From contig WFPM01000182.1 of the NCBI GenBank assembly GCA_015487635.1, positions 1-46,334 of the forward strand: DNA of 46,334 nucleotides, read 5' to 3'. A program made the translations under genes and the position numbers. The stretch is from Rhodothermus sp. (GTDB lineage Bacteria > Bacteroidota > Rhodothermia > Rhodothermales > Rhodothermaceae). Below, one piece after another: positions 29,001-39,152 of the stretch (the stretch's first letter is position 1; the number at the start of each line of letters is the position of its first letter). Under the pieces are notes generated by a model. It made no database searches. It saw only the letters and a list, made by a program, of their open reading frames with translations, and had not been told where the DNA came from.

Positions 29001-30086
29001 TCAGGTGCGCGTCCGGGCAACAAGCACCAGCGCGCCCGTCAGAAACACCAGGTGTGGAAGCCAGGCCACCAGCAGCGGGGGCAACGTCTCGGCGTACCCG
29101 AAGGGTTCGATCAGCTTCTGCAGCGCCAGGTAGGCGAAGGCCACGCCCAGCCCGATGCCGATCTGGACGGCCTGGCCACCACGACGTCGCACGGAAGCCA
29201 GCGGCACGCCGATCAGCACCAGAATCAGGTTGGCGAAGGGATAGGCGAACTTGCTGTAGTAGGCCACCAGCGGGCGTCCCAGGTGACCGGCACCCGAGCG
29301 GCGCAGGGCGGCCAGGTGAGCGGCTGCATCGGGCAGCGTCATGGCCTCCACCTCCCGCTCGGTTCGCGCCAGATCGCGCGGATAGAGCGGCAGATCCAGT
29401 TGCAGGCGGCGTACCGGGCGGCGCACCTCGCGTCCGTCCGGCTCGAAATGCCGCGCAATGCCTTCGGGCACCACCCACACCTGTAGCGAGTCGTTCCACT
29501 CCATGCGGGGGGCGTCGAGCCGGTAGACGAGCCGCCGGCCTTCTGCAAATTGCTGCAGTGCAATGCGATAGGCAATACGGCGTTCGCGATCGTAGTAGCC
29601 CACCGACAGGAACTGTCCGGGCCGCGCCTGACGGTGCAGGTGGCTCAGATCGAACTGACGCGGCGTCTTCGACAGGTATTTCTCGTCGAAGGCCACGACG
29701 GTACGGTTCGTCACCGGTACCACCCAGCCGTTGAACCAGAACATGAAACCGGTAATGACCAGCGCCAGCGCGACGTACGGGCGCAGCAAACGATAGAGTG
29801 AAACACCGCTCATCTGCAGTGCTATGATCTCCAGTCCCTGTGCCATGCGTCCCGTTACGTACAGACAGGCCAGAAAAAGCGCCAGCGGCGAGGTCAGGCG
29901 GACAATCTCGGGGACGTAACTGGGATAGTAAACCAGAAAGACCTCGCGCATCGAAGCGCCCCGGTCCATGAAGTCGTCGATGTACTCCACGTAGTGGAGC
30001 ACGATGAAAAAGACGATCAGGGCGCTCGTGAAAAACAGATAGCCGAGCAGCAGGCGGCGGACGATATGGCGGTCAATCAACGTCAT
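29001..30086 (-). CDS. LptF/LptG-family LPS transport permease
   Basis: An inner-membrane permease of the YjgP/YjgQ family, 361 residues. It starts MTLIDRHIVRRLLLGYLFFTSALIVFFIVLHYV, the typical first helix. Helices two and three follow (about 55-125), then a periplasmic beta-jellyroll (about 130-270) and three C-terminal helices after AAHLAALRRSG. The family forms the LptB2FG motor that extracts LPS and passes it to LptC-A-D. I cannot tell LptF from LptG by eye. The ATG at 30086 is chosen; the frame extends 26 codons further but that part is not family-like. An LptD-like gene lies nearby at 32272-34884. Confidence 0.88.
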   Translation of the reverse strand: MTLIDRHIVRRLLLGYLFFTSALIVFFIVLHYVEYIDDFMDRGASMREVFLVYYPSYVPEIVRLTSPLALFLACLYVTGRMAQGLEIIALQMSGVSLYRLLRPYVALALVITGFMFWFNGWVVPVTNRTVVAFDEKYLSKTPRQFDLSHLHRQARPGQFLSVGYYDRERRIAYRIALQQFAEGRRLVYRLDAPRMEWNDSLQVWVVPEGIARHFEPDGREVRRPVRRLQLDLPLYPRDLARTEREVEAMTLPDAAAHLAALRRSGAGHLGRPLVAYYSKFAYPFANLILVLIGVPLASVRRRGGQAVQIGIGLGVAFAYLALQKLIEPFGYAETLPPLLVAWLPHLVFLTGALVLVARTRT

Positions 30087-30151
30087 GCGCGAACAACCCG
30101 CAAAAAATAAATTCCGCCGGTTCTGGAGTGGAATCTTTAGCTCCGGGCATG

Positions 30152-30159
30152 TACTTTTA
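30152..30159 (+). promoter_or_regulatory. Possible -7 element of sucC
   Basis: TACTTTTA matches seven of eight positions of TAnnTTTG, 34 bases before the sucC ATG. A TGG instead of TTG lies 20 bases upstream, so this is weak. Confidence 0.25.
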
Positions 30160-30193
30160 GACAATCATTCAGTTCACGCAGTCCGAAAGATCC

Positions 30194-31381
30194 ATGAAAC
30201 TGCACGAGTATCAGGCCAAGGATATTCTGCAACGCTATGGCGTGGCCACGCAGCCTGGCTATGTGGCCCGCACCGTGGAGGAGGCGGTCGAAGCCGCCCG
30301 TCGCCTTCAGCGGGAGCACGGGTATGAGCTGTTCGTCGTGAAAGCGCAGATTCACGCCGGCGGTCGCGGCAAGGGGGGGGGCGTCAAACTGGCGAAGGGC
30401 ATTGAGGAGGTGCGCGAGAAGGCCGGCGCCATTCTGGGCATGAACCTGGTCACGCCCCAGACGGGCCCCGAGGGACAGAAAGTGCGGGCCGTGCTGGTGG
30501 CCGGCGCCGTCGATATTGCGAAGGAATACTACCTGGGCATCACGCTGGACCGCCAGCGGAGCCAGAACGTGATCATGGCCTCGACGGAAGGGGGCGTGGA
30601 GATCGAGGAAGTGGCCGCCCGGAGTCCCGAAAAGATCCTGAAAGTGTGGGTCGATCCTACGATCGGCCTGCGTCCGTTCCAGGCACGTCGGCTGGCTTTC
30701 GGGCTGGGCTTCGAGGGTAACGCCTTCAAGCAGGCCGTCCAGTTCATCCAGGCGCTCTATCGGGCCTACGAAGAAACCGACAGCTCGCTGGCCGAGATCA
30801 ACCCGCTTGTGCTGACGAAGCAGGGCGACGTAGTGGCCGTCGATGCCAAGATCAACCTGGACGACAACGCGCTTTTCCGGCATCCCGATCTGGCCGAGCT
30901 CCGCGACATCCACGAAGAAGACCCGCTGGAGGTCGAGGCCAGCAAGTACCGGCTCAACTACGTGCGGCTCACTGGCAACGTAGGCTGCATGGTGAACGGA
31001 GCCGGCCTGGCCATGGCCACGATGGACCTGATCAAGCTGGCGGGCGGCGAGCCGGCCAACTTCCTGGATGTGGGCGGTGGGGCCAGCCCGGAGACCGTGG
31101 AGGCCGGCTTCCGCATCATCCTGAAGGACCCGAACGTCAAGGTGATTCTGGTAAACATCTTCGGCGGCATCGTGCGCTGCGACCGCGTCGCCCGCGGCAT
31201 CGTCGAGGCGGCCCGGAAGGTCCAGGTCAACGTGCCGCTGATCGTACGGCTGCAGGGTACCAACGCCGAGGAAGCGCGTGCCATTCTGGAGCAGAGTGGT
31301 CTGGAAATCGAAACGGCCACGCTCTTCAAAGAGGTGGCCGACAAGGTGAACCAGGCGCTGCAGCGCGTCGCCGCAGCCTGA
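30194..31381 (+). CDS. sucC: Succinyl-CoA synthetase beta subunit (ADP-forming type)
   Basis: TCA-cycle enzyme subunit, 395 residues. The ATP-grasp fold starts [17 protein letters not shown]. The nucleotide loop is [22 protein letters not shown] (about 48-69), and [33 protein letters not shown] is the Mg-binding region. The C-terminal CoA-ligase-type domain carries [17 protein letters not shown] and [13 protein letters not shown]. The catalytic histidine of this enzyme is on the alpha subunit (SucD), which does not follow here, although sucC and sucD usually adjoin. The 5' leader CCGAAAGATCC resembles that of the DUF3467 gene. The gene is divergent from lptG. Confidence 0.96.
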   Translation: MKLHEYQAKDILQRYGVATQPGYVARTVEEAVEAARRLQREHGYELFVVKAQIHAGGRGKGGGVKLAKGIEEVREKAGAILGMNLVTPQTGPEGQKVRAVLVAGAVDIAKEYYLGITLDRQRSQNVIMASTEGGVEIEEVAARSPEKILKVWVDPTIGLRPFQARRLAFGLGFEGNAFKQAVQFIQALYRAYEETDSSLAEINPLVLTKQGDVVAVDAKINLDDNALFRHPDLAELRDIHEEDPLEVEASKYRLNYVRLTGNVGCMVNGAGLAMATMDLIKLAGGEPANFLDVGGGASPETVEAGFRIILKDPNVKVILVNIFGGIVRCDRVARGIVEAARKVQVNVPLIVRLQGTNAEEARAILEQSGLEIETATLFKEVADKVNQALQRVAAA

Positions 31382-31392
31382 ACGGAGGGGTT

Positions 31393-31812
31393 ATGCCGGC
31401 CCGCACGCAACAACTAACCGGAGCGCTGGAGATCAGGGAAGGGCTGGAAGGGCTGACGCCTGAGCGCATCATGACGCTCTACCGGCGGGCACCGCTGTTG
31501 CGGCCCGTCGACGACCCCCGGCGCGTCTGGCAGATGTTTGAGAATTCGTCGCTGGTGCTGACGGCCTGGCACGACGGCCGCCTGGTAGGCATTGCCCGCG
31601 TGTTGACCGACGGCGTGCTCTACAGCTACCTGTGCGACCTGGCCGTCGAGCCGGACGTGCAGGGACTGGGCATCGGCCGCCGACTCATTGAGGCCGTGCT
31701 GGAGCGCTGCAGGGGGACCGAGCTGGTACTGCGCGACTCAGACATCTCGGCCGGCTTCTACGCCCGCCTGGGCTTCGAGCGCGTCCCCAACGCCTGGATG
31801 CGCCGCGCCTGA
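31393..31812 (+). CDS. GNAT-family N-acetyltransferase
   Basis: A 139-residue acetyltransferase. The beta4 strand YLCDLAVEPDVQGLGIGRRLIEAVLERC contains the acetyl-CoA loop Q-G-L-G-I-G. The C-terminal FYARLGFERVPNAWMRR is the usual GNAT ending. The substrate is unknown. The start has a strong GGAGGGG site, 11 bases after sucC, so the gene is probably in the sucC transcript. It ends two bases before the convergent BON gene. Confidence 0.85.
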   Translation: MPARTQQLTGALEIREGLEGLTPERIMTLYRRAPLLRPVDDPRRVWQMFENSSLVLTAWHDGRLVGIARVLTDGVLYSYLCDLAVEPDVQGLGIGRRLIEAVLERCRGTELVLRDSDISAGFYARLGFERVPNAWMRRA

Positions 31813-31814
31813 GC

Positions 31815-32099
31815 TCAGGCGCCCACCAGCTCCGGTGCCTCTGCGGGCAGCACCTGCAGGCTGGCCTCGACCGAACGGACGCCCGGCACCGATTGCACCA
31901 CGTCCAGCAGGCGACGACGGGCCGCTTCGCCCCGCACGAATCCGTACAGCGTCACGTGTCCTTCCAGGACGTACACGTGCACGCTGGTGGCTTCGGCCAG
32001 CGTCTGGTCTGCCTCAATGCGCCGGGCCAGGCGACGTACCAATCTGCGGTCGGCGCGTGTGGCTTTGGAAAAGCGATGCCAGAAGGCCCATCTACCCAT
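31815..32099 (-). CDS. BON-domain protein
   Basis: A 94-residue protein. After a basic N-terminus (MGRWAFWHRFSKATRADRRL) there is one BON domain: RRIEADQTLAEATSVHVYVLEGHVTLYGFVRGEAARRRLLDVVQSVPGVRSVEASLQVL. BON domains bind phospholipid and occur in periplasmic proteins such as OsmY. Here no signal peptide is apparent, so the location is uncertain. The ATG at 32099 is preferred to a GTG two codons earlier. The 172-base gap upstream is AT-rich and should hold its promoter. Confidence 0.8.
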   Translation of the reverse strand: MGRWAFWHRFSKATRADRRLVRRLARRIEADQTLAEATSVHVYVLEGHVTLYGFVRGEAARRRLLDVVQSVPGVRSVEASLQVLPAEAPELVGA

Positions 32100-32271
32100 A
32101 AGCACCAGGGTGAACCCTTCGGCCCGACCCCATTGGTGAAAAAGAACGGACTACAGGAACGGCTCCTGAATTTTCAGAGCTACAGGCGTCCCTCTTCGAC
32201 TACCTTTTAACAATAGTAACGGCCGACTATAAAAGAAAGATTTGTGCAAAAAATGTGGAAAAAATGAAAGA

Positions 32272-34884
32272 TTACAGCAACTGCCGGAAACGGCCGCGGA
32301 TGTCCGAGCGCGGCTGGCGCAGGCGCAACAGATCGCGCAACCGGCCACTTTTGACGTAGAGCTCGAAGGCATAGGACTGGTAGCGGCCGAACGGAATCCA
32401 CGAAAGGCTCATCTGCCAGCACCCCAGATCGCGCACGATGAACAGGCTTGTCGTGGACAGTTCACCCCGGACAAAGTCGTAACCGCCACGCCCTTGAATT
32501 TTCCACTTCGGGGTCAGGTTGAAGTCGAATGAGAAGTTCAGAATGGCACTGCGGGTCAACCGATGGGCCGGACGGCTCATGCTGTAGCTGAAGTTCAGAT
32601 TGAGCGACCAGGGAATGGAAAAGTCAGCGTAGTGCAGGGCCGGATCGAGCAGGGATGGGATCGGGCTCGTGACGGGGTCCGGGCTGAACGGATCACCGAA
32701 GCGAGCGCGGGGTGGGGCCGCCGCCTCGGCACCGGATAGGCGGGTGCGACTCCGGAGGCTGAGGGAGGCGCTGAGCCGGAAGCTGGTAATGCGGGCCAGG
32801 CGGCCCCGGCGCAGGTCAAACACATAGCGGTTGACGGTGCGACCGTCGGGCCCCAGCGTATAGGGCGAAAGCACCAGCGACGAAGTCAGCCGCAGCGGCC
32901 CCAGCGCCGAGGTGCGTGCGCTGATGTTGATCGAAGACAGCCGCAGCGAGTCGGCGGCAAAGTTGTAGCCGGTCGCCAGGTCCACGGTGAGCAACTGGAG
33001 CGTCTGACGCTGAACATTGCCGCTGGTGTCGGTGCGCACGTGCTTCGTTTCGAACACGTTGCCCAGTGAGAACGACAGGCTCTGCGTACGGCCCACCGGC
33101 ACGCCCTGTACGATGGGATAGCGCACTTCACGGCCGGTCGTGTCCCGATAGGTCCGCATATAGCCCCAGAAGTCCGAGGAAAAGTCCGGGCGGTAGGAAA
33201 AGCTCAGGCTGGGCCGTACGGTATGGCGCAGGCCCTCGAACGGCCCGACGCGCACCGGAAACAGGCCGTAAATGGTGGTCGAGGCTGAGAGTCCCGTCGA
33301 GAACTGACGTAGTGCGAAAAAGCCGGGCATGGAGCGTGTTACCACGCGTCCCGTGCTATCGACGCTGCGGCGCTCGGTGCGAATGAACCAGTCCTCCTGA
33401 TAGTTCAGGCTGGTCGAAAAGGTGACCGGAAACGGGCGGTTGAGCACGGGCAGCCGTTGCATCGAAAAGCTGGCCGATACGGGGATCCGGTGCGTGGCGC
33501 GAAACTGAAACGGCACGTCCTGGCCGGTCGCCCGGCGGTAGGCGCTCGGCGAAAACAGCGCGTCGTACCAGGAGATGTCCAGTGCACTGGTATCGCCCCG
33601 GGCCAGCAGCGTCTCGTCGGGCAGCGGCGTAAAGTTGAACTGGTTGTTCAGGGTGCCGCTGTAACTGACCGTGATACGCTCGTACCAGCGCTCACGGCTT
33701 CCGGTGCCGCGTCGGAACGGTTTGAAGGCGCGCTGTGAGAAGGAGAGCTGGGGAAAGCTGAGCTGTACGGCGCCGGTAGTCAGCACCTCCTGATGGGAGA
33801 GCGACAGGTTGAGCGAGCGTCCGGCTTGCGACCAGCTTTTGCTGTAGCGGATGGTCGAAGTGATCGTCTGGCGCACGCGGTCGTCGTAGCGTTCAGAGAT
33901 GGCACGCAAGTAACTGGAGGTGGTAAGGTTGACGTTGGCGGAGAAGTTGGCCGAGGGGCCGAGTGTCTGGTTGTGCGTCCAGCGAAACGAGGCCGTGTTG
34001 GTGACGCTGAAATCCGGATCGCCTTTTTCGCCGCTGCGGTTGTGCAGGTAGTCAAGCATGAGCTGGCCGCTGAAGGCGTAGCGCTTCGCGTAGCGAAACA
34101 GCGGACTGATCTGCCAGCTTCCTTTCGTCCAGATGCCCCCGCGGATCTGCAGGTCCATGTAGTCGCTGATGGCCCAGTACCAGCCCCAGCCGCGCAGGTA
34201 GAAGCCCCGCTCGTCTTCGCCGTACTGCACGGGCAGCGGACCGCTGCGCCGTCCCTCGATGGCCGGCAGAAACCCGAAAGGCAGCCAGAGCGGCGTGGGA
34301 ATGTTGAACAGGTACAGTTGGATGGGGCCGGTATAGATCCAGCGCCCCTCGACTTTCATTTTGCTGGTGCGAAGCGAGTAGGAGGGCGCCCGGCCGTTGG
34401 TGCAGGAACAGGTGGAATAGGTACCGCCCTGCACGTAGAGCACGCTGTCTTCGGTGACTTTGACCACGCGGGCCTGCAGGTACCCGTCTTCGATGCGGGT
34501 TTGCGCGTTGACCACTCGACCCCGCTCGGTGCGCAGGTTGTAGCGGAGTTCCTGACCGGTGAACGTGTCGTCTCCCTGGCGGAACTGTGGACGTCCGACA
34601 ACGCCGGTATCGACAGGTAGACCGGTCGCCCGCAGTTCTTCCTGATCGAACAGCAGGTCGATCCGATAGGCGGTCAGTTCCAGATCCCGGTATTGCACGC
34701 GGGCATCGCCGACGAGGTGCCCCTGATCACCCTCGGGCGTGTCGAGCAGCAGCACGAGCGAGTCGCGGGCGCTGAAGTGCACGCCGTCGTCGGCAGCCGA
34801 ACGCGCCGCAACGCCGGCGGGTTGCGCCCGAGCCGAAGCGACCAGGCCCAGCATGAGCAGCAGCCATCCCCACCCGCAGCGCAT
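32272..34884 (-). CDS. LptD-like LPS assembly outer-membrane protein
   Basis: An 870-residue exported protein with a signal peptide (MRCGWGWLLLMLGLVASARA). An OstA/LptA-like beta-jellyroll follows at about 40-170 (GHLVGDARVQYRDLELTAYRI, then YNLRTERGRVVNAQTRIEDG). The segment GGTYSTCSCTNGRAPSYSL and VEGRWIYTGPIQLYLFNIPTPLW is the typical junction to the barrel. The remaining 620 residues are alternating aromatic/polar strands. The protein ends RGRFRQLL. LptD places LPS in the outer leaflet. Only one CxC pair is seen at the junction. The family match is good but Bacteroidota members are diverged. The ATG at 34884 gives the signal peptide; a GTG at 34929 is possible. Confidence 0.82.
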   Translation of the reverse strand: MRCGWGWLLLMLGLVASARAQPAGVAARSAADDGVHFSARDSLVLLLDTPEGDQGHLVGDARVQYRDLELTAYRIDLLFDQEELRATGLPVDTGVVGRPQFRQGDDTFTGQELRYNLRTERGRVVNAQTRIEDGYLQARVVKVTEDSVLYVQGGTYSTCSCTNGRAPSYSLRTSKMKVEGRWIYTGPIQLYLFNIPTPLWLPFGFLPAIEGRRSGPLPVQYGEDERGFYLRGWGWYWAISDYMDLQIRGGIWTKGSWQISPLFRYAKRYAFSGQLMLDYLHNRSGEKGDPDFSVTNTASFRWTHNQTLGPSANFSANVNLTTSSYLRAISERYDDRVRQTITSTIRYSKSWSQAGRSLNLSLSHQEVLTTGAVQLSFPQLSFSQRAFKPFRRGTGSRERWYERITVSYSGTLNNQFNFTPLPDETLLARGDTSALDISWYDALFSPSAYRRATGQDVPFQFRATHRIPVSASFSMQRLPVLNRPFPVTFSTSLNYQEDWFIRTERRSVDSTGRVVTRSMPGFFALRQFSTGLSASTTIYGLFPVRVGPFEGLRHTVRPSLSFSYRPDFSSDFWGYMRTYRDTTGREVRYPIVQGVPVGRTQSLSFSLGNVFETKHVRTDTSGNVQRQTLQLLTVDLATGYNFAADSLRLSSINISARTSALGPLRLTSSLVLSPYTLGPDGRTVNRYVFDLRRGRLARITSFRLSASLSLRSRTRLSGAEAAAPPRARFGDPFSPDPVTSPIPSLLDPALHYADFSIPWSLNLNFSYSMSRPAHRLTRSAILNFSFDFNLTPKWKIQGRGGYDFVRGELSTTSLFIVRDLGCWQMSLSWIPFGRYQSYAFELYVKSGRLRDLLRLRQPRSDIRGRFRQLL

Positions 34885-34955
34885 CAGGTATGCGAAACTA
34901 TGCCTTTGCGTGGACGACGGGGAATGCACCGGGCAGCGGACGGCGGGTTCCCGGC

Positions 34956-35954
34956 TCAGGCTTCCAAGTCTTCGCGGGGATGTTCCAGAAGCTGAAAGAC
35001 CAATTGGGCGGCACCCAGCATGCCGGCTTCGTTGCCCAGCGTTTCGCGGACGATTTCCACCCGGTCGCGCAGGGCGGGGATCACGTAGCGGCGCAGGGTT
35101 TGACGAGCCGGCTCCAGGATAAAGTCGCCCGCGGCCGATACGCCACCGCCCACTACGATTTTGTGAATGTCGAGCAGGTTAACGGCCGAAGCCAGCACGC
35201 AGCCGAGCTTGTGGCCGGCCCAGGCCAGCACCTCGCGGGCTGGTTCGTCGCCGGCCTGTGCCGCCTCGTAGAGGATGCGTGGATTGAGATCACGCAGGTC
35301 CTCGCCGGCCATCTGATGCACCAGGCTGTTCCGCTGCGTCAGCAGCCGATAGCGGGCGTAGTGCGAGAGAAAACGCTGGCCGATGTAGGCCTCGATGGAG
35401 CCGGCGATGCCGTAGCGGTCGAGCGGCCCTTCATAGTCGATGCTCATATGGCCGATCTCGCCAGCGCCGCCCGTGGTACCGCGGAAGATACGGTTCCGGT
35501 AGATGATGGCACCGCCTACACCGGTACCCAGCGTGACCATGATGAACGAGTTGAACGGACGACCGGCCCCGTAGTGCGCCGAGCCCAGTCCGGCAAGGTT
35601 CGCGTCGTTTTCGACGAAGATCGACAGAGCCAGGCCCAGTGCTTCCTGCAATTCCTTCCGCAGATCGACAATGCCCCAGCCGGGCAGGTTGGGGGGATAG
35701 ACGACGGCGGTGCGCTCCCAGTTGACGGTGCCCGGCGCGCCGATGCCCACGCCGGCGATCTCCCGATTGGGAGCGCGTTCGATAAGCGCCTGCACCATCT
35801 CGGCGATCCGGCGAATGACGTGCGCCGGACCCTCTTCGGCCTCGGTGGGGTGGCTCAGTTCGTGCTGAATGCCCACGCCGCGCTCTACCAGGGCGGCCTT
35901 GATGGTGGTTCCTCCCAGATCGACGCCAACGGCAAAAGGCGGAATGGAAGCCAT
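34956..35954 (-). CDS. ROK-family sugar kinase lacking the zinc-binding cysteines
   Basis: A cytoplasmic kinase of 332 residues, probably glucokinase-like. The phosphate-binding motif is VDLGGTTIKAAL (11-22), the catalytic aspartate is D117 in VENDAN, and TLGTGVGGAIIYR plus GEIGHM (165-170) match the ROK fold. The ROK signature CxCGxxGCxE is replaced by DRYGIAGSIE (179-188), so three of four zinc ligands are missing while H169 stays. The gene overlaps nothing and follows DivIC by 12 bases, which in turn follows enolase by three. Sugar specificity cannot be read by eye. The ATG at 35954 is chosen; GTG 35966 is possible. Confidence 0.88.
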   Translation of the reverse strand: MASIPPFAVGVDLGGTTIKAALVERGVGIQHELSHPTEAEEGPAHVIRRIAEMVQALIERAPNREIAGVGIGAPGTVNWERTAVVYPPNLPGWGIVDLRKELQEALGLALSIFVENDANLAGLGSAHYGAGRPFNSFIMVTLGTGVGGAIIYRNRIFRGTTGGAGEIGHMSIDYEGPLDRYGIAGSIEAYIGQRFLSHYARYRLLTQRNSLVHQMAGEDLRDLNPRILYEAAQAGDEPAREVLAWAGHKLGCVLASAVNLLDIHKIVVGGGVSAAGDFILEPARQTLRRYVIPALRDRVEIVRETLGNEAGMLGAAQLVFQLLEHPREDLEA

Positions 35955-35966
35955 AGGACTGTGCAC

Positions 35967-36281
35967 CTATTCTTCGACGCGGTAGATCGTTTCGCCCGGG
36001 CGGCGCATGCCGTACTGTTCACGGGCGATGCGCTCGACCATTTCGTCGGAGACGCCGTGCTTCAGCTGTTGCCGGAGCGAGTCAATGCGCGCGCGCAGTG
36101 CTTCGTTCTGGGCGCGCAGGCGCGTCGCCTCGTAGCTCCACCGAATGCGTCGATAGAGGCTGTGGCTGTCGAGAAAGGCAATCCAGATGAAGAGAAGCAA
36201 CAGCCCCAGTCCGACGAGCAGGCGGCGTCGCCGACGCCGCCTGCTCGTGGCGTGTACGTCGGTGTAGCGGGGTACGGGCAT
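35967..36281 (-). CDS. Septum formation initiator (DivIC/FtsB family)
   Basis: A 104-residue bitopic membrane protein. The N-terminal cytoplasmic tail is very basic (RRRRRRR at 14-20), a membrane helix spans about 21-38 (LLVGLGLLLLFIWIAFL), and a periplasmic coiled coil follows (ATRLRAQNEALRARIDSLRQQLKHG). The C-terminal VERIAREQYGMRRPGETIYRV is the family signature. These proteins join the FtsL/FtsQ division complex. Lying immediately behind enolase is a conserved arrangement in many bacteria (eno-ftsB in E. coli). The spacing is three bases. Confidence 0.9.
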   Translation of the reverse strand: MPVPRYTDVHATSRRRRRRRLLVGLGLLLLFIWIAFLDSHSLYRRIRWSYEATRLRAQNEALRARIDSLRQQLKHGVSDEMVERIAREQYGMRRPGETIYRVEE

Positions 36282-36284
36282 GGG

Positions 36285-37730
<1,446 letters not shown>

Positions 37731-39116
37731 TCAGGAAGAAGGCGGTGGTTTGACGGTGGTTTCCTCGTTGATCCAGGCGTAGCAACCGTAATCAATCTTA
37801 TAGGGCTGGCCCACCTTCCAGCCTTTGAAGAAGAGGGCTTCCTGATCCGGGAAGTATTTGCGGTAGGTGTTGATTTTACGGTTGGCCTCATTGGCGACCG
37901 ACGGGTCGACACGCTTGGCCCTTTCGTAGTAATCGACGGCCAACCAGTAGACGGCACGGTCCTCGCGTTCGAGCTGGCTGCCGCATTCGGCTACGGCCTG
38001 GGCATACAGGTCGCCGATCGCGATGTAGGCTTTGCCGAAGTTGGGATCGACGCGCAGCGCCCGCCGGAAGTAGGTCCGGGCGTTGGCCAGGCGTCCGAGC
38101 TGCTGTTCTGCCACACCGGCGTTGTAGTAGAGTTCGCGGGCGATTTCCTCGACGCCCGGGGCCTGCATGGCCTGGCGGAAGTATTCGAGCGCTTTGGCCG
38201 GCTCGCCGTCGTCTAGGTAGAGCTTGCCGACCATGTGATAGGTACGTGCGTCCTTCTTGAGCGCCAGCAGCCGCTCGGCCAGCCGGTACATCTTTTCGCG
38301 CTCGCCGAGCTGGCGGTAGATGTCGAACAGCTCGGAGATGATTTCCAGATTCGTCGAGTCCTTGGCCAGCCGATCCTCCAGAAAGGCCATGCGCTCTTCG
38401 GGCGTCTGGAAGAGATTGTCACGGACCGTCGTGATGTATTCCATCAGCGAAGCCCGCTCCGGATCGTCACCCAGCGCCGCTTCGACCTGATTCATGAAGT
38501 CGACGGCTTCTTCTTTTTTGCCTTCCTTGACCAGCTCGGCAATGATCACCTGGATGGAATAGTCGTCGACGCGCTCGGGGGCCAGCTCGAACGCCTTGCG
38601 GTAGTACTCGGCAGCTTCCGCCTGGTGGTCGGCCAGGAGTTCCGGATAGCGCTGGATGAGACGCCCCCGGCGAATGTACCAGGTGACCGTATCGAGCTCG
38701 ACCCCGCGGGCCGGGAGCACTTCCAGCGCCATGTCGAAGTAGGCCATCGCCGAGTCGAGGTGCGCTCGGGCAATCTCCGGATCGTCGCTCGCTTTGGCCA
38801 GCTCCTCGTGCACTTTGATGATGCGTTCGAAATTGCGGTCGTCTTTCCGACCCGGGCCCGCGTATTCAGGCGCATGCTGGATCATCCAGCGCAGGTAGGG
38901 CAGAGCGGCCTCGTAGTCGCCGTTTTTAAAGTATTCATAGTACAGACTGTAATTGACAGCTTTGGTGTGCTCGTCAACAGTCTCCTGCTGGGACTGCTGG
39001 GCGGCCACCGGCTGGGCCTGGGCGCTGAATGCCAGCAGAAACAGGCCAATCAGGCTTCCCCAGAGGCTTTTCTTTTGGACTTGCCCGGTGAGCGTCCCTG
39101 TTGCCCGGATCATCAT
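37731..39116 (-). CDS. Exported tetratricopeptide-repeat protein
   Basis: A 461-residue protein with a signal-type N-terminus (KKSLWGSLIGLFLLAFSAQAQPVAA). Repeated TPR helices follow: YYEYFKNGDYEAALPYLRW, a block of less regular helical pairs, then clear TPRs (AKALEYFRQAMQAPGVEEIARELYYNAGVAEQQLGRLANARTYFRRAL and FGKAYIAIGDLYAQA). TPR arrays mediate protein contacts; Bacteroidota have many such periplasmic proteins. No catalytic domain. Two successive ATGs (39116 and 39113) are equally possible. It lies 36 bases after the outer-membrane protein gene on the same strand, so it is likely part of that operon. Confidence 0.82.
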   Translation of the reverse strand: MMIRATGTLTGQVQKKSLWGSLIGLFLLAFSAQAQPVAAQQSQQETVDEHTKAVNYSLYYEYFKNGDYEAALPYLRWMIQHAPEYAGPGRKDDRNFERIIKVHEELAKASDDPEIARAHLDSAMAYFDMALEVLPARGVELDTVTWYIRRGRLIQRYPELLADHQAEAAEYYRKAFELAPERVDDYSIQVIIAELVKEGKKEEAVDFMNQVEAALGDDPERASLMEYITTVRDNLFQTPEERMAFLEDRLAKDSTNLEIISELFDIYRQLGEREKMYRLAERLLALKKDARTYHMVGKLYLDDGEPAKALEYFRQAMQAPGVEEIARELYYNAGVAEQQLGRLANARTYFRRALRVDPNFGKAYIAIGDLYAQAVAECGSQLEREDRAVYWLAVDYYERAKRVDPSVANEANRKINTYRKYFPDQEALFFKGWKVGQPYKIDYGCYAWINEETTVKPPPSS

Positions 39117-39152
39117 CGTTGTTCACCGGCTGGTTGTCAGATTCTGGCGTTA

